Positions 33,343 through 33,395 of a DNA stretch of 33,395 bases are shown here, piece by piece. Source of the DNA: an uncultured Bdellovibrionales bacterium (GTDB lineage: Bacteria; Bdellovibrionota; FAC87; UBA2466); contig CALCZU010000104.1 of assembly GCA_937903155.1 (NCBI GenBank), positions 1 through 33,395 on the forward strand, written 5' to 3'. A program made the position numbers and the translations under genes. Under the pieces are notes generated by a model, which was not told where the DNA came from, did not search any database, and worked only from the letters and a program-made list of their open reading frames with translations. Each line of letters starts with the position of its first letter. The first letter of the stretch is position 1.

Positions 33343-33395
33343 TGTGACCCTCCTCAGAAAAATGGACACCTGGAATTAGGTGGTATAAGGGAAAG
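33343..33395 (+). mobile_element. Probable left end of an IS3-family insertion sequence, cut by window edge
   Basis: The last 53 bases read TGTGACCCTCCTCAGAAAAA followed by TGGACACC and AATTAGGTGG, ending GGTATAAGGGAAAG. This follows the left-end pattern of many IS3-family elements (TGACC...CCC...A-rich...TGGACA, then a purine-rich ribosome site before orfA). If so, the transposase start should lie within a few bases beyond the right edge. No part of the transposase is inside the window, so the call rests on the end sequence only. Confidence 0.5.

Overview
The window reads as chromosomal DNA of a Gram-negative, diderm bacterium. It has outer-membrane assembly genes (a TamA/BamA-type Omp85 protein and TamB), a MltD-type lytic transglycosylase, several lipoproteins with clear lipoboxes, RmuC, and a conventional rplU-rpmA-obgE-nadD ribosome/GTPase block. 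The mix (short form of AMP nucleosidase, TPR proteins around efp and tamBA, a ComEC-like core protein, QueC next to DUF366, exported kelch and Ig-like lipoproteins) and the moderate GC suggest a member of the Bdellovibrionota/Oligoflexia or a nearby deltaproteobacterial lineage. This is inference; no 16S or phylogenetic marker search could be run.

Layout. Positions 1-352 are an intergenic tail with a REP-like palindrome and a 21-bp inverted repeat. A PQQ-type sugar dehydrogenase (minus) is divergent from rmuC, followed on the plus strand by dnaB, a small Lys-rich protein abutting it, mltD, and an exported LRR protein abutting mltD. Facing these is a long minus-strand block, in transcription order comEC-like, TPR protein, efp, TPR protein, tamB, tamA, amn (19423 down to 7597). 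In that block the second TPR gene, tamB and tamA physically overlap, so the envelope-assembly genes are probably co-expressed. Divergent from comEC, the plus strand carries rplU, rpmA, obgE, nadD (GTGA overlap with obgE), a 61-codon gene, queC and a DUF366 gene that overlaps queC, then tRNA-Glu(UUC).

From the tRNA to the right edge the window looks accessory. There is a two-gene, ATGA-overlapped unit resembling a toxin-antitoxin pair, a gene-poor stretch with a 17-bp tandem repeat and a 165-bp inverted-repeat element, and a seven-repeat kelch/IPT lipoprotein bounded by a further inverted copy of the same terminal repeat. Next comes a probable gene remnant, then a Ser/Thr-rich Ig-repeat lipoprotein with a Cys-paired seven-repeat C-terminal part. 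That gene is divergent from a TMTC-like GT-C/TPR membrane glycosyltransferase. A cytochrome P450, a small secreted Cys-containing protein, and what looks like the left end of an IS3-family element cut off by the window edge follow.

The most attractive candidate for an undescribed system is the divergent pair of a TMTC-type predicted protein O-glycosyltransferase and a Ser/Thr-rich beta-sandwich lipoprotein. The tRNA-adjacent two-gene unit and the queC-DUF366 overlap are the next best. No CRISPR array, rRNA, complete insertion sequence or prophage was seen.
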